Below are positions 37,828 through 52,063 of a DNA stretch of 64,000 nucleotides, piece by piece. The stretch's first letter is position 1; the number at the start of each line of letters is the position of its first letter. Under the pieces are notes generated by a model. It ran no database searches, had not been told where the DNA came from, and saw only the letters and a list, made by a program, of their open reading frames with translations. The position numbers were made by a program, and so were the translations under genes. Source of the stretch: Scenedesmus sp. ARA3 (lineage: Eukaryota > Chlorophyta > Chlorophyceae > Sphaeropleales > Scenedesmaceae); contig RWJK01000116.1 of NCBI GenBank assembly GCA_004335835.1, positions 1 to 64,000 of the forward strand, read 5' to 3'.

Positions 37828-37867
37828 GCAGCCAGAGGAGCTGCTACCTGCGCGGTACCTGGAGTGA
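36117..37867 (+). CDS. FOR20: FOR20/CEP20-like centriolar and basal-body protein
   Basis: Seven exons, 36117-36144, 36232-36278, 36470-36514, 36685-36793, 37002-37045, 37467-37510 and 37711-37867, give 157 residues. The start MASVGELKDAIKDTLDRKG is nearly that of human FOR20. HMRAQVYKILLDAE corresponds to the RAEVFNAL helix. NELIREYLIFNGYRDTLSVF (about 55-74) is the LisH motif. ESGQP, FDREFL, LNINE and VPLLYAM follow in the family order. FOR20 is a FOP-related protein of centriolar satellites and basal bodies, needed for docking basal bodies and assembling cilia. A poly-Gln run near the C-terminus is not in the animal protein. The exon 6 donor sits inside GTGTGAGT; only the second GT keeps the frame. 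It implies the organism can form cilia at some stage. Confidence 0.9.
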
Positions 37868-38376
37868 TGGCGCAGCTGAGCCAGCAGTGTGACCCTTGTC
37901 TCTGTCTTAACAAGCATCGGTGCCGCCCGCAGGCATTGTGTCGGCCTGACATTGTTTGCATCAAGCATCTCTCTGGTTCTTGTGGTGAGGTCGGCAACAC
38001 AGTATCCAGCGCCCACTGCAAATCTGTGCAGATAGCACACGATGCTGCTTCCTGAGTGTACAGCAGCGTGCATTGTACCATCATAGTCGGCGTCAAAGCC
38101 ATTACATTGGAAGGGCTGCAGCGGATGGGCTGCCAGGGCTCAACAGAAGCGTTCACGTCCCACTTGTTACAAGTGCACCATGCCACGTTATACTTTCGCA
38201 AAGCATCACGATGCTGGCACTGTGCATCATCAGCCACACAGCATACCCCATGATGTGCATTGCACGCTATCACAAGCAACTTCCCATACATTCTCAACTG
38301 CACACCAGACGTGTGCATGCACACATATAATGCATGCTGGGCGCATGCGCGCCTCAGCACTGTAGGTGTGCACGCA
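37868..38376. other. Tail-to-tail region, FOR20 / methionine aminopeptidase
   Basis: This is 509 bp between two stop codons. TTACA at 38167-38171 is a good minus-strand poly(A) signal for the aminopeptidase gene, about 206 bases after its stop. No clear signal is seen for FOR20. Confidence 0.45.
38167..38171 (-). terminator. Poly(A) signal of methionine aminopeptidase
   Basis: TTACA on the + strand reads TGTAA on the minus strand, about 206 bases past the stop codon. Confidence 0.5.
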
Positions 38377-41112
<2,736 letters not shown>

Positions 41113-41613
41113 GCCCGCCTGCTGCATGCTGCACGACGCGGCTACGCAGGTGTAACAGCAAGTGATAGCAATGTAGTTGCAGAGATGAAAGCTCTCACGG
41201 CAAGTTTGTGTGCAAGTGCCTGAGCAGTCACTGAACAGATGCCGGAAGGAATAGCTCGGACGCTGGGAACTGCTTAGATGTCTTCAAACACAATGAAAAC
41301 AGTAGCGAAGCATACAAAAGGATTTATCGCAACCTCTTCAGCGAAATGCCGTTGGATGACACTTGGCATGTTATTTCTGCATCGGACGTGTGTTGAACGT
41401 ATCGTCATCTTTGCAACTTGACAACGTAAAAATCTCAACAAGGCAGTCAGGTGCTGGTTGTTTCAGGCTCCAGGCACAAAATCGCTCGTAACGCCCAGAT
41501 TGAACAAACTCGTTCGCAGCATTTCCGTTCTCTCGTGCTTTGGAATTGTCTGAAGTTTGAAAGATATGTCGCTTTATAGGGGCTAGGTTGTCCAAAGCCG
41601 ATCCACGACCTTG
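41113..41613. promoter_or_regulatory. Bidirectional promoter region, methionine aminopeptidase / MscS-like channel
   Basis: The start codons are 501 bp apart and divergent. The segment 41270-41560 is less GC-rich than the flanks and has no gene-like exon. Confidence 0.5.
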
Positions 41614-44600
41614 ATGTATAGATTCCAGCAGCAGCAGGCACTCAACAGAGGACAGCTGCTGCCAATTCGGCCTAGTGCTGTTCAGCTCAGGCCAACCAGC
41701 CTGAAACGGCCTTCATTGCTGTCGCCAGGCTCATGCTATGCTGCCAGCTTGCGCGCAACACATCCAGACCTGCAGCGTGTTGCTGCACTGTGGGGACAGC
41801 GGGCAGCGTATGACTCAGATGACTACGAATGGGAAGATCTAGCAATTGGCGGCACAGCTGCAGCAGCTGCCAGCATAGCAGCTGGCGTAGCAGCAGGTAG
41901 GGCTTAGCTTCATAGCAGGATGATGGCGCATAGTCTGCCCTTCAAAGTGGGTGTCGCCGGTTGTTGGAAAGGCTTGGTCACATCCTGGTTTTGCAAATCC
42001 TGAACTGTCTCTGTTGCATGTCAGCCAACATATTTACGTCTGATACGTATGCACTGTTGCCAATGCTGCTGTGCGTGCTCTGTGCCACCCTGCCTCTGTG
42101 CAGGCGCTGGGTTTCCTTCAGATGCAGCTGGCAGCACAGGAGCAGCTGGCAGCTCCAGCCCATCTGACAGCAGCAGCAGCAGCAGGCGCAGCAGCAAACC
42201 ACCAGCTGCACAGGACAGCAAGCAGCGGCGTGTGCGCACACAGGCAGAGGACGCCTATGAGCAGGAGCAGCAGCATGAACAGGCTCCTCCAGCTGAGAGT
42301 TATGCAGGGGGTGGCGTAGTGGGTGTGTTTGTGGCTGGCTGGATGGGCCTCATCGGCCTGGTGCTGCGGCTGCTGCAGCCGGCGATGTCGCTGGCACTGC
42401 TGGTGCTGTCGCCGCTGACACAGGCCAGTCCTGCAAGAGCCAAGCACAAGCTGCAGAAGCTGGTGAGGGTGGCAGCAGAGCAGCGACCTGGCCAGCATCA
42501 GCCGGTAGTGTTAGTGTTTGGGAAAGCTAAGCTGGCTGCGCAAAGAAACCAAGTTGTGGCACAGCAAAGGGTGGCATGAGGATGCTTGCTCATCTTTCAT
42601 ATTTGTTGGGTGGCCACGCTGGAGTCAGCAGCATACTGTTGTGGCTCAGGCTACCACCACTGGATACACATGGAGACGCATGCAGCTCGTCGACTTTGCT
42701 GAGAACAGCAGAGCTCAGCTGGTGCCATCTTTCACCTGTCCTCATGTAACGCCACAGCTGCCTGCCTCGCCTGCCTTGCTTGCCTGCAGGCTGCTGAGCT
42801 GCCCGAGGGCTTCTGGGCCAAGCTGCACTTCCTGTGGGAGACGCCCACCGTGAAGAGCATCCGCATCACCGCCTCAGTGGCCAACTGGGGCGTGCGGCTG
42901 CCGGCCATCGCCGCGCTGCTGCTGACGCAGGGCAGCCTGCTGGCCAGCCAGGTGTCGCTGCCCATGCTGGCACCGCTGCTGCTGGGCACAGGTGCGGCGG
43001 CCAGCCGGTGCTGCTTGGTTGTTGTTGCCAGTTGTGGGCATGCAGCCGCTGTGAGGCCTGGCACGCTGCATGATGTTGATGCATGCACGTGCGATGCTGA
43101 GCTACGTTGAACAGCTGCATGCTTGCGTCCTCTGACTCTGCACCCTGCTGCCTGCCCTGCTGCTGCTGCCGCCGCCAGGCATGATGGTCAACAGCATAAA
43201 GAAGAACGCCTCCTTTGTGTTCCCTCGCCTGGGGCTGCTGGTGGTGCTGCTGTGGCTGCTGTGGTTCGTGAACAGCGTCATCCAGAACACCTGGATGGTG
43301 CTGCTCAAGCAGGTGAGGCTCCTGCTGGGCTTGGCTTCTTCCTTTGCTGTCGAGCTACACGCTTGGCTGAAACCAGTGCGCCTGCCTTGCTGAGGCAGAC
43401 GCTGCCCTTGTACGGCCGTCTTGACACCACACAACGCAACAACCAGCAACACCCGAGACTCACTGGTGCGCTTGTTGTGTGTTCTACTGCTGCATGGCGC
43501 AGGGCCGCATCGACGCGCGCACCATGAGCGGCGCGCGCATGATCACCGAGTGCAGCAGCCTGCTGCTGGCGGGCGTGCTGGTGCTGAGCGCGCTGGGCAT
43601 CAACATCAACGCGCTGCTGCTGCCCACAGGCGTGGTGCTGGCCATCGCGTCCAAGGACCTGCTGCAGAACCTCATCGCGGGTGCGCGCGGCCCTCAAGCA
43701 TTGCACACGCAGTACACAAGAGCAGCGGGTCTTTGCAGCAGCTGACGCGAAGAGTGCCTTTGCAATCCTGAGGCGTTGCTGGCTAGCTCTGCTGTGTCTT
43801 TCTTTGCACAGGCTGTTGGTGAGCCACCTGATGTTGAAGCTCCTGTCTGCATTGTATGACGTTGCCGCTGCTGCGACTGCTGTTGCTGCTTGCAGGACTG
43901 TATCTGGTGCTGGTGCAGCCCTTCCGCCTGGGCGACAAGGTTGCTGTCAGCTGCAGTCTACCCACCAGCCACGCAGCAAATGGCAGCAGCGGCAGAATTG
44001 GTGCAGGCAGCTTGGCAGGCGGCGGCAGCAGCAGCAGCGGCGGCTCTGGCTTGGGCTATGTGCAGGGCTGGTTTGAGGGCGTGTGTGAGAAGGTGGACCT
44101 GCGCTACACTGTGCTGCGGTGGGTGGCAGGACGGTGGCGGATTGTGTGAAGTCTGGCCGCTTCTAGTATGTATGATCTGTTTGCCGTCCTCAGGCTTCCC
44201 ATGCATGTGCTGCACGTGCTTGCTGTTCATTTGGTTGTTGGTGCTGTGACACGCAAGCTCGTCAGCCTGTGGCAGCACAACCAAGTCACTTGCAGCGCCT
44301 GTCTGCTCATCAGCAGTGCCGCTGCTGACCATGCTGTTGCCTGCTGGTGTATGTAGGGATGGGCGGCGGCGGCTGATGGTGCCCAACAACTCTTTCATCA
44401 GCAGGGAGTTCCTGGTGTATGATGACGTGCTGTCAGCAGACGCAGCACGCCTGGGCGGCACCAGCAGCGCCGCTGGCAGCAGGGGCAGCAGCCCCTGGCC
44501 TGGCAGCAGCAGCAGCAGCACAGCAGCGCACGATGCACAGGCTGGACAGTATGCTACGGCTTATGGCGCTAGCTCTGGGGGCCCTGTTGAGCCCAACATA

Positions 44601-46052
44601 CGGGAAGGCCATATGACAACAGAGCTGCCACCGCTGGCTCCGCCAATCTTCCCTGGCATGACGTATGTAGCGCCTGGGTACGCGCAGTATGGCCCGGCTC
44701 ACTACGCGCCGTACGCCGCGTACCAGCAGCTGCAGCAGCTGCAGCAGCAGCAGCAGCAGGACGAGGAGGATGAGGAGTCTGCAGATGCAGAAGAAGAGGC
44801 TGACAGCAGCCAGCAGCAGCAAGCTGACAGTGCGCCGCCCGCAGGGGGCTCACAGGGGCCAGACGCACCGCAGCAGGGTGTGGCTGCAAAGTCTCCTGCA
44901 GATCAGCAGCCTGGTGGAAGCAGCAGTAGCAGCAGCAGCAAGGGCAGCGGCAAACGCAGCAGGTCACGCGCTGCAAAGGGCCCTCCAGGGTACCTGCCGC
45001 AGGGCTACACTGCGCCGCCGCCATACCTGGGCATCCCAGTGTATTGGCCCCTGCTGAACCCTTGGGGCGCAGCACCTGGCAGGCAGCAGCAGCAGCAGCA
45101 TCCTCAGCAGCCTCAGCAGCCAGAGGCCATTCATGAGTTTGATGGTGCTGGTATGCATCAGCCGGTGATGCCGCATTACTCTCCGCTGCAGCAGCAGCAC
45201 GAGGCAGGCATCAACCACAGCCAGGATCCCTGGCAGCAGCAGCAATGGCCGCAGCAGCAGTGGCAGCAGGCCCCGCAGCCGCCCAGCCGAGGGGCTGGCG
45301 CTGGTAATGCAGCTGCTGCTGGCGGCAGCGGGCATCGCTCGCCGTCTGCAAGCCAAGGCGGTGGCAGCAGCAGCGGTGGCGCTGCTGCAGCAAAGCCAGC
45401 CCAGCAAGCTCAGGCACGAGCACGGCAGGCCTCATCCGGCGGCAGCAGCGGCAGCAGGGACGGCTCACGAAAGCAGCGTGCTGATGAGGTCCGCAATCAG
45501 GCAGTGCACATGGCAGCTTTGGGTGGCAGCAGCTACGGCTTCTGGGGCGCTCCACTGCCGCCTGTGCCTCTGCAGCCGGGTGACTTCCAGCAGCAGCAGC
45601 AGCAGCAGTATTGGCAGGCGATGCAGTACCCTCATCACATGCCCGCAGCAGCACACCCATCCATGCGGGTGCACTCGGAGATGCTGATGCAGCCACCAGC
45701 ACATGCATACACTTACGGCTACATGCAGCCAGCCTCTGCCAGCAGCCAAGAAGCCGGCAGCAGCAGCAGCAGCAGCAGTGAAGGTGGCATTGCTGCGTCC
45801 TCTGCTGACTTCCTGATGCCCCCAGGTAGCCCTGATCCTGCCGCTGCTGCTGCTGCTGGCAGCAGTCTGGCTGCGAGCCTGTCCAGCGGCGTGGGTGCTG
45901 CCTCGGCAGCAGCAGCGGCTGCTGGCGCTGCCATGCGGCACCTGCCTGCGCAGCAGCTGGGGGGGCTGGCTCAGCAGGCTGCTGGCGGGCTGCTGGGCCA
46001 GGTTGGCGGCATGTGCAGGGAGGTGGGGCAGAGCCTCGGGGAGCTGCCCTGA
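41614..46052 (+). CDS. MscS-like mechanosensitive channel (plant MSL type) with long disordered tail
   Basis: Seven exons, 41614-41896, 42104-42462, 42790-42991, 43179-43312, 43503-43680, 43896-44118 and 44357-46052, give 1024 residues. The leader is rich in Arg, Gln and Ser, consistent with plastid targeting as in MSL2/3 and Chlamydomonas MSC1, though this is not certain. Several hydrophobic helices precede the channel signature in exon 5 (LLLPTGVVLAIASKDLLQNL), the pore helix, followed by VQPFRLGDKV at the start of the beta domain. RRRLMVPNNSFISREF ends the conserved part. The beta domain contains a Gly/Ser insert. The last roughly 540 residues are Gln/Ser/Ala/Gly/Pro-rich low complexity. 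Such channels open under membrane tension and release ions; plastid forms control organelle size and shape. The large minus-strand frame opposite the tail is a shadow. Confidence 0.9.
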
Positions 46053-49000
46053 AGTGGGGCAAACTGAGGGGGCTGGTTGTGCCTGTGGGGTAGCTCAGGT
46101 GGGCATCTGTGTGAGGTTGTGTGGGAAGTGAGGTGGCCACAGTTGGAAGGCTTGCACAATGGGGTGGCGTGTCTTGTGGCTTGAGAGGTTCTGGGTGTGT
46201 AGTCAGGTGTTCTTCATACTGGTGGGCCAGATAGAAGGGAGCCATATGGCTTCCTTCTATCTAGGCCGCCGGCTGTATCATCATCATAGGTGGTGGCGGT
46301 GCAGAGTTCGTCCGGTAGCAATGGCACCTTCAAGAGCTTGTCTACCATTGATGCATTGCGTTTTGTGTGGAAAATGTGTTGTGCTGGCTGCATCATGTAC
46401 CACTATGCTGGTTTCAGCAGCTGCGCAGCTGCCCATGCATGTGCATTGTCTGCAGTTTAGTAGCGTGCGCTGTGTGTACATCTGCGCTCAGGGCCAGTGA
46501 TGGGCTGGCCCCGGTGCTCCTGTGTTGCTGCTGGAAGAGCATGCCACGTTGCACGGCAACAGTGAGTGCTGGACACATGTTGGCACTGCGGTTTGCCTTA
46601 CATAGTTGCCACCTGTCGGCAACTGCGACTGGTTCTGACACACCTTATGAGTTCGATAACAGCTGAGTGCCCGGCTGTATGTTTTCACACCAACACCACA
46701 TGCGAGGGATGCATGTTAGGAACAGGGTCATGTTTCCAATACTGTCATCAGTGTTCAGATTGTGGCAGCAGTCGTAGTGTGCTTGTGTCGTTGTGTTTAT
46801 TGTGTGATGTGTGGTGTGGCGGCATCAGTGCGACAATCGTCACTGAGGTGTCGGCTTGGCCACTAGTTGATTGCGAGCAGCAGCATGAGCAATGAGCATA
46901 CTGCAGGCGCTGCCCTGCAACCATGCATGCTGCTGCTCTGGATGCAGCCACAACAGTAGCTTCTGCACTGCACTCGTCTTATTCATCAAACCCCAAAACA
47001 CGCACTCTTCTGATCAAGGGGCATGGAACCAGCACGCTGTTGGGCATTGAGAGGAGCCCAAACACGCACACACATCAACAGTCAACCAGCAGCACCCCGC
47101 TGTCTCTGATGGTTTGGTGTTGTGTGGCGTGCATGTTATAACATTGCTGCTGACAATTGTGTGACAACATCACTGACAGAGCGACTATGTATGTGACGAG
47201 TCGTACCTGCTGCTTGGTTTGGTTTGCGTGTCATGTTGTTTAGGGCCGTTAAGCCTCAATGTATGTACGATCTCTCAATGTGTGTTATGTCTGTGGTTGT
47301 GCTGCATTAGTGTTCGTCACTAGCATCCCACGTTTGTCAGAATGGTGTGCAGCATTGTGCAGTGCAGCAAAGCTGTAGCATGTTTGCACAACCGTGCTGG
47401 ACAGACAACTTGCCGTGGTACACCAGCAGTGACGGCATTGGGCTGTGCTGTGGGCAGTGCGTGCACAGTTCAACTGGTTGTGCTAGCTTGCTAGTTTTCA
47501 CGGCATGCTACCACTGATTACACCGCGCAATGTGCTTGCGCTGCATGCTGCCTCTGGTTACACCGCATGATGTCCGTTTCCTTGTGTCGGCTTACCTTGT
47601 GACGGGATGTGACGGGGTGTGACGGGGTGTGGATCGAATGTGTCAAGATTGTTTGCGAGTTGAAGCAGCAGCAGCGTCTCTGATGGACGCTGCTTGCAAT
47701 CCTTCACATGTCCAGCAGAACATGCTGGCGCAGTAGAGTGTGTGCTGCTTGCACAGGTTTGTACTGCATCACACGCGTGTGCCGCATGCATGCAGTGCCA
47801 CACTGACATGTGTTAGGCTGTCGCACCCGAGAGTTGTGTGGCGCATGTTGCAACAGCGTCATGGCGTGGTGGTTTGTGTTGCTGTACTCTACTCTTCTTT
47901 ATTCTTGTTAGCCCTCCGCAACACTCCATGTACCATCATGCAGTGCATCACTTAGTGGTGTGCTGCTGCCTCCATCATGATGATAAGTGCTCACTCAGCA
48001 GCTGGCAGCTGCTCTGGCGGTGACCAGCTGGTCATGGCCACGCACAGCTAGCAGCTTGCACTTGGGTCATGTGCATCGTCATGTGCATATAGCGTTCACA
48101 GCAGCATCACAGTGTGCTTGATCTGATCTTATTTGGTGGCACTGGCAGTGCAACATATGGACATATGGACATATGCGCGTACTGCCGCGGCAGTGTTTCG
48201 GGTGAAGGCACGGAAGTGCGGCTGGCTCGCTGTTGAGAGTTTGCAGAGAGTTTGCATCTTGCAAACATCATGATTGCCGCAGTCTTCAGGTGCCGCTTCT
48301 TGCTGCGGCTTGGTAACTTCACATGTGTGATGATGTGTCAATGACGGGGCCAGCTGGCCTAACCAGGCTGATGGAGCAGCGGATCCAACTGCCTGTGGGG
48401 TGCACCCGGAACATGCCGCATACGACACTCTACCATGCAGCCCTGGTGTGAATTGACAGCACCGTACATGACGCGTCAGTGCACCCCAAACGGAGGGATC
48501 CAATGGCTGTGTGAGCCGCATGCTCTGCTGCTGAGCGCCAATGTAGCTCGACAGGCGTACGTACAATGATGTAGGTCATGTTACAGCATGCTGTGCAGCT
48601 CACAAAAGCTGTGCATTCCGCAGCACGCATGTGCCAACCTTGCTGCGTACGTGCGCCATGACGACGGCCCACCACCTGGTGAGATACAATTGCCTGACTA
48701 GCAGCGCGCCATACTGTCGCCCACCACAGGAGTTGGGGATGCATGGTACATCAATGGTGATAGGCAAACACAGTGACCGTACACCAGGTGCATGCACCTG
48801 TCACACCAAGGACGGTTGAAATCAGGAGAGTGCGTCACGCACACTTATAATGTGCTGGCTGAAAACCTCAAAGTGCAGTGCAGTACTGATGGTTCTGTTT
48901 GCCCTGTTCAATACCTCTACAACGATAACTACAACGCTGAACAACAGGGTCAGTGCAGCTGGCAATGCCACGTGCATGCGAGCCATGCAGCTGCTGTTGA

Positions 49001-49236
49001 AGCAAGTGGCAACAGCAGCACCATATGCACTGCTTGGCTCCCGGGCAACTTGTGCTCCTGCCGGGCGAACAAGCGCCCATTGCACTCAGCTGTGCGACAT
49101 ATGCAGCAGCAGAAGCCAGCATTAAAACCACGCTGAAGCAGCCCTACAAGGTGTGCCTGGTGACGCGCGATGCCTGTCACTGCTGCACAACATATTTCAC
49201 TGCCGCGTAGACTAGTATGCAAGACGCCGGCAGCAC
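46053..49236. other. Long gap: 3' UTRs of the MscS-like and uS15 genes, no gene seen
   Basis: More than 3 kb without a supportable exon. From 46053 to about 48100 the + strand is strikingly T/G-rich, as expected of a very long MscS 3' UTR. TTACA at 48581-48585 could end the uS15 transcript. It also holds a hairpin-forming palindrome (46229-46262) and a three-copy decamer near 47598-47631. I found no + strand TGTAA here. Confidence 0.4.
46229..46262. repeat. 34-bp palindrome, loopless hairpin
   Basis: Arms 46229-46245 and 46246-46262 are complementary at 16 of 17 positions; the exception (46239/46252) is a G-T pair. GGCC at 46225-46228 and AGGCC just beyond the other end extend the pairing with a one-base bulge. 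It lies about 180 bases after the MscS stop. Confidence 0.85.
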
Positions 49237-49261
49237 TTACGCTGTACCTTGTTTCTGCTGT

Positions 49262-49295
<34 letters not shown>

Positions 49296-51245
49296 TCAGC
49301 AGCTGCTTCTGCTGCTGCTTCTTCTGCTGTGCGCTGAGCTGCTTCACTGGCTGGTTGCCGTAGCGCTTGAGCGCCTCCGCAGGAGCACCTAGGCGAGAGC
49401 CCACCCTGTATTTGTCATAACGCGCCTGCAGCAGCAGCAGCAGCAGAAGCCGTAGCAGGCATTGCGGGTAATACACTCCATCAGCAGTTGGAGCATCCCT
49501 CCAGGTGGATGCAGACCATGCAAGCCACATGTGTGCCACAGCTGGCTCCTTACACTGGACATGTGAAGCGCGAGTACGCATCAAGAACCTGCAGGTGCCG
49601 GCACCAGCTTGCTGCAGCGTTGCAGGACTACCAACGCTCGTTTCATCACGCCGCCCCTATCCATGCTGCTGCTGCTCCTGCTGCTGCTGGATGCCCAGCT
49701 GCAGTCTGCTGCCTCTCGCACCTGCTTTGCGTAGGTGTCCTTCAGCCCCAGCTTGTGCAGCACAAAGGCATAGCGCGGGAAGTTGTCGCGCCGCAGGTAC
49801 GCCAGCAGCTTGCGGCGCTGGTTGAGCATGCCCTGCAGGCCCCTGCTCGTTGAACAGCAACAATGAAATGCAAGCCTGCTTAATTGCAAGCTTCACACTT
49901 GACTAACCACAGCTGGTGCCGCCTGTGCAAAGTGCCATCAGCTGCCACTGTTAAGCTCCAAGGCGTAACAAACAGGCAAGCATGAGCACACACACATATA
50001 CGCCTATGGGCACAGGCTGCAACCAGCACCAGATCAGGCTGCCGGCCCTGCTTGGCATGTTCCTTGCGTGCCAGCACAGTCTGGTGTGTGCACCTGTTGC
50101 AGCTGCTGGCAGGCGCACTCACCTCATCCCATGGTAGTCTTTTTTGTGTGTCAAGAAGTGCGACGACATGTCTCTGATTTTGTCCGTCAGCAGTGCAACT
50201 GCAGACAAAGCACCACCAACAACAGCAGGTGGTATTAGTATGGCAGGAGTGATAAGATGATGATGATGACGATGATGAACAACAGCGACACAATGTGTGA
50301 CATGTGGGACGCGCGCACCACGCATGCACATACAGCCTGCAAGCACTTGCATAGCGGTGAGGCCGCTGCTGTGCATGTTGCTCATGTATCCTGGCTCTGA
50401 TGCAGCAGTGCAATGGACAGCAGGGCAGCTACACTCACTTTGCACCTCTGGTGACCCTACATCCCCTTCAGCGCGCGCATACTCCTGCATCAAGCTGACT
50501 TTGCGCTGCTGCAGCTGCTGCCGCCGGCCGCTGTTGACGGCAGCAATGAACTGCACGAAGGCAGAGCACAGGGCACATAATGAGCCTGGTGGAACAATTT
50601 ATAAGCGTGAATGAGTGACCAACGGAACCGTTGCCGTTACATGAAAAAAAAAGGCAGCCGCGTTCCCTTTCCTTCATCAGCACCATGCCAACTGCAGCGC
50701 CCCCTGCCACCAACTCCAAGCGTTGCGGCTGGTGATGCGACAATCGTCGCCAGTTGTCAAGACCAATGTACGCATCAGACTGACATCGCTGCCGAGCCTG
50801 GTGCAAGCAAATGAGCAGCTGATGGTATGCGCACATACACATACTGATGTAAGCCATACCTGCATGAACCAAATGCTGCTGCATATGCAGATGTGACATG
50901 AAAAGATATGCTCGTACCTGATCTACTAGTTGTGGCTGCACTGGGGGACCCGCATCTTCACTTGTTAGTGCTTCTGCTGCTCGTGCTGCTGCCGCCATGT
51001 CGCCTAATGAGCTGCTTGTGGTCCCAGTATCCACTGCGTGTCAGATCATATGCATTAGCAATCAGGACGCCAGGTTGACTTAACCGAAGGTAGGCTATAC
51101 ACTTGCCTGGTTGTGTTATACTGCTGCTGCTGACAAGTCTGCTGACCAGCCGCCCCCAACTGCTGCTGTTGCTGCTGCTGCCATCATACAGTGCTGCTGC
51201 AGCTTGAAGCTCAAGGCCAGCTAAACGCCGTATAATTATATTCAT
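49237..51245 (-). CDS. Organellar ribosomal protein uS15 (S15), probably mitochondrial
   Basis: Six minus-strand exons, 51245-51107, 51033-50918, 50550-50439, 50198-50123, 49842-49722 and 49425-49237, give 250 residues. The uS15 core is complete: GSPEVQIALLTDKI, THKKDYHGMRGLQGML, QRRKLLAYLRR and RYAFVLHKLGLKDTY. It binds small-subunit rRNA early in assembly. The long N-terminal region starts MNIIIRRLAGLELQAAAALY, an amphipathic basic leader suited to mitochondrial import; bacterial S15 is only 89 residues. The first intron reads as GC-AG with donor AG|GCAAGT. The nearby GT donor would break the frame. The C-terminus is a Gln/Lys run encoded by a trinucleotide repeat. A GTACAG near the end could be a donor to a further exon, so the tail is less certain. 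Confidence 0.88.
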
Positions 51246-52063
51246 TGCTGGTTGTGTACCACTGGCGAAAGCCAAACAAGCAGATCAGACGAGATCACCC
51301 AGCTCAAGCAGCGCACACACGTCAGCCACAGAGTACGCAGTATCCGCTGATTGCTCGCCGACTGCCTTGGAAGCCTCTAATAGCGGCATGTGGCCGGGCC
51401 GGGGGGGCCCCATGTGCGACACTGAGACACCGTGTCCACGAAAAATGGTATACCATGTTACCCGATTAGCAGCCTCTCGAGCTCCATATAGCCCCACACA
51501 TCCATTTCCTGGGCCATAAGTTCCATTTCTCTTGCCGATAGAACACGACGCTGCAACGTAGATCACGTAGAAACAGCACTCAGCTTGCACACTCTATACG
51601 CTGGCACATCAACTCGCCAGCCTGGCGCAGTCTGTAGGAAACGAGCTTTTTTGGCAGGCTTTCCTGCAGCGCAGGCGACAACAGGCCAATTTGAGCAGGT
51701 GAGGGCAGCTTCCAGAAGCATGCAAGGTGTGCGAGGCATCGTTCAGCTGGCAGCGTTGCATACCGGCGCCCGCCTGCACCTTTGAGACCAAACTGCCACA
51801 TGCTTTTAGTTGCCTGCTTCGCGCGTGTATGCGGCATGCTCGTAGCAGCGGCCTTGATTACTGTACGCCAGCGCATTGCAGCTTCTCCTGGTCTCCGCGT
51901 GATTGATCAGCAACAGATGATGCATATGCTGTGCGTATACAGTGGCTTTGAGCTTGTTTGGTACTTTTCGCAGGTCAGCTGGCATGCACTCAGCTTCACC
52001 TTCGGCGCTCCTGCGTTGACTGCGGTTGCTCTGCTGTCCCTCGCTGCCGTGTCTGTCTGCAGG
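51246..52063. promoter_or_regulatory. Bidirectional promoter region, uS15 / bZIP, with a likely 5' UTR intron
   Basis: The divergent start codons are 818 bp apart. The bases just before the bZIP ATG read TCTGTCTGCAG|G, a strong 3' splice site, so the bZIP mRNA probably has a spliced 5' leader. The frame is open upstream for about 94 codons but those residues look unlike a protein domain. Confidence 0.5.

Noticed and set aside
45211..46245. 344-codon minus-strand open frame
   Set aside because: It lies opposite the low-complexity MscS tail; the repeat composition keeps the reverse frame open. No family resemblance.
47598..47631. Three tandem decamers considered as part of a CRISPR or satellite array
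   Set aside because: Three short copies without spacers, in a T/G-rich UTR-like stretch; ordinary slippage explains it.
51782..52063. In-frame upstream extension of the bZIP coding region
   Set aside because: The ATG at 52064 follows a strong 3' splice site by one base, and the upstream residues look untranslated.
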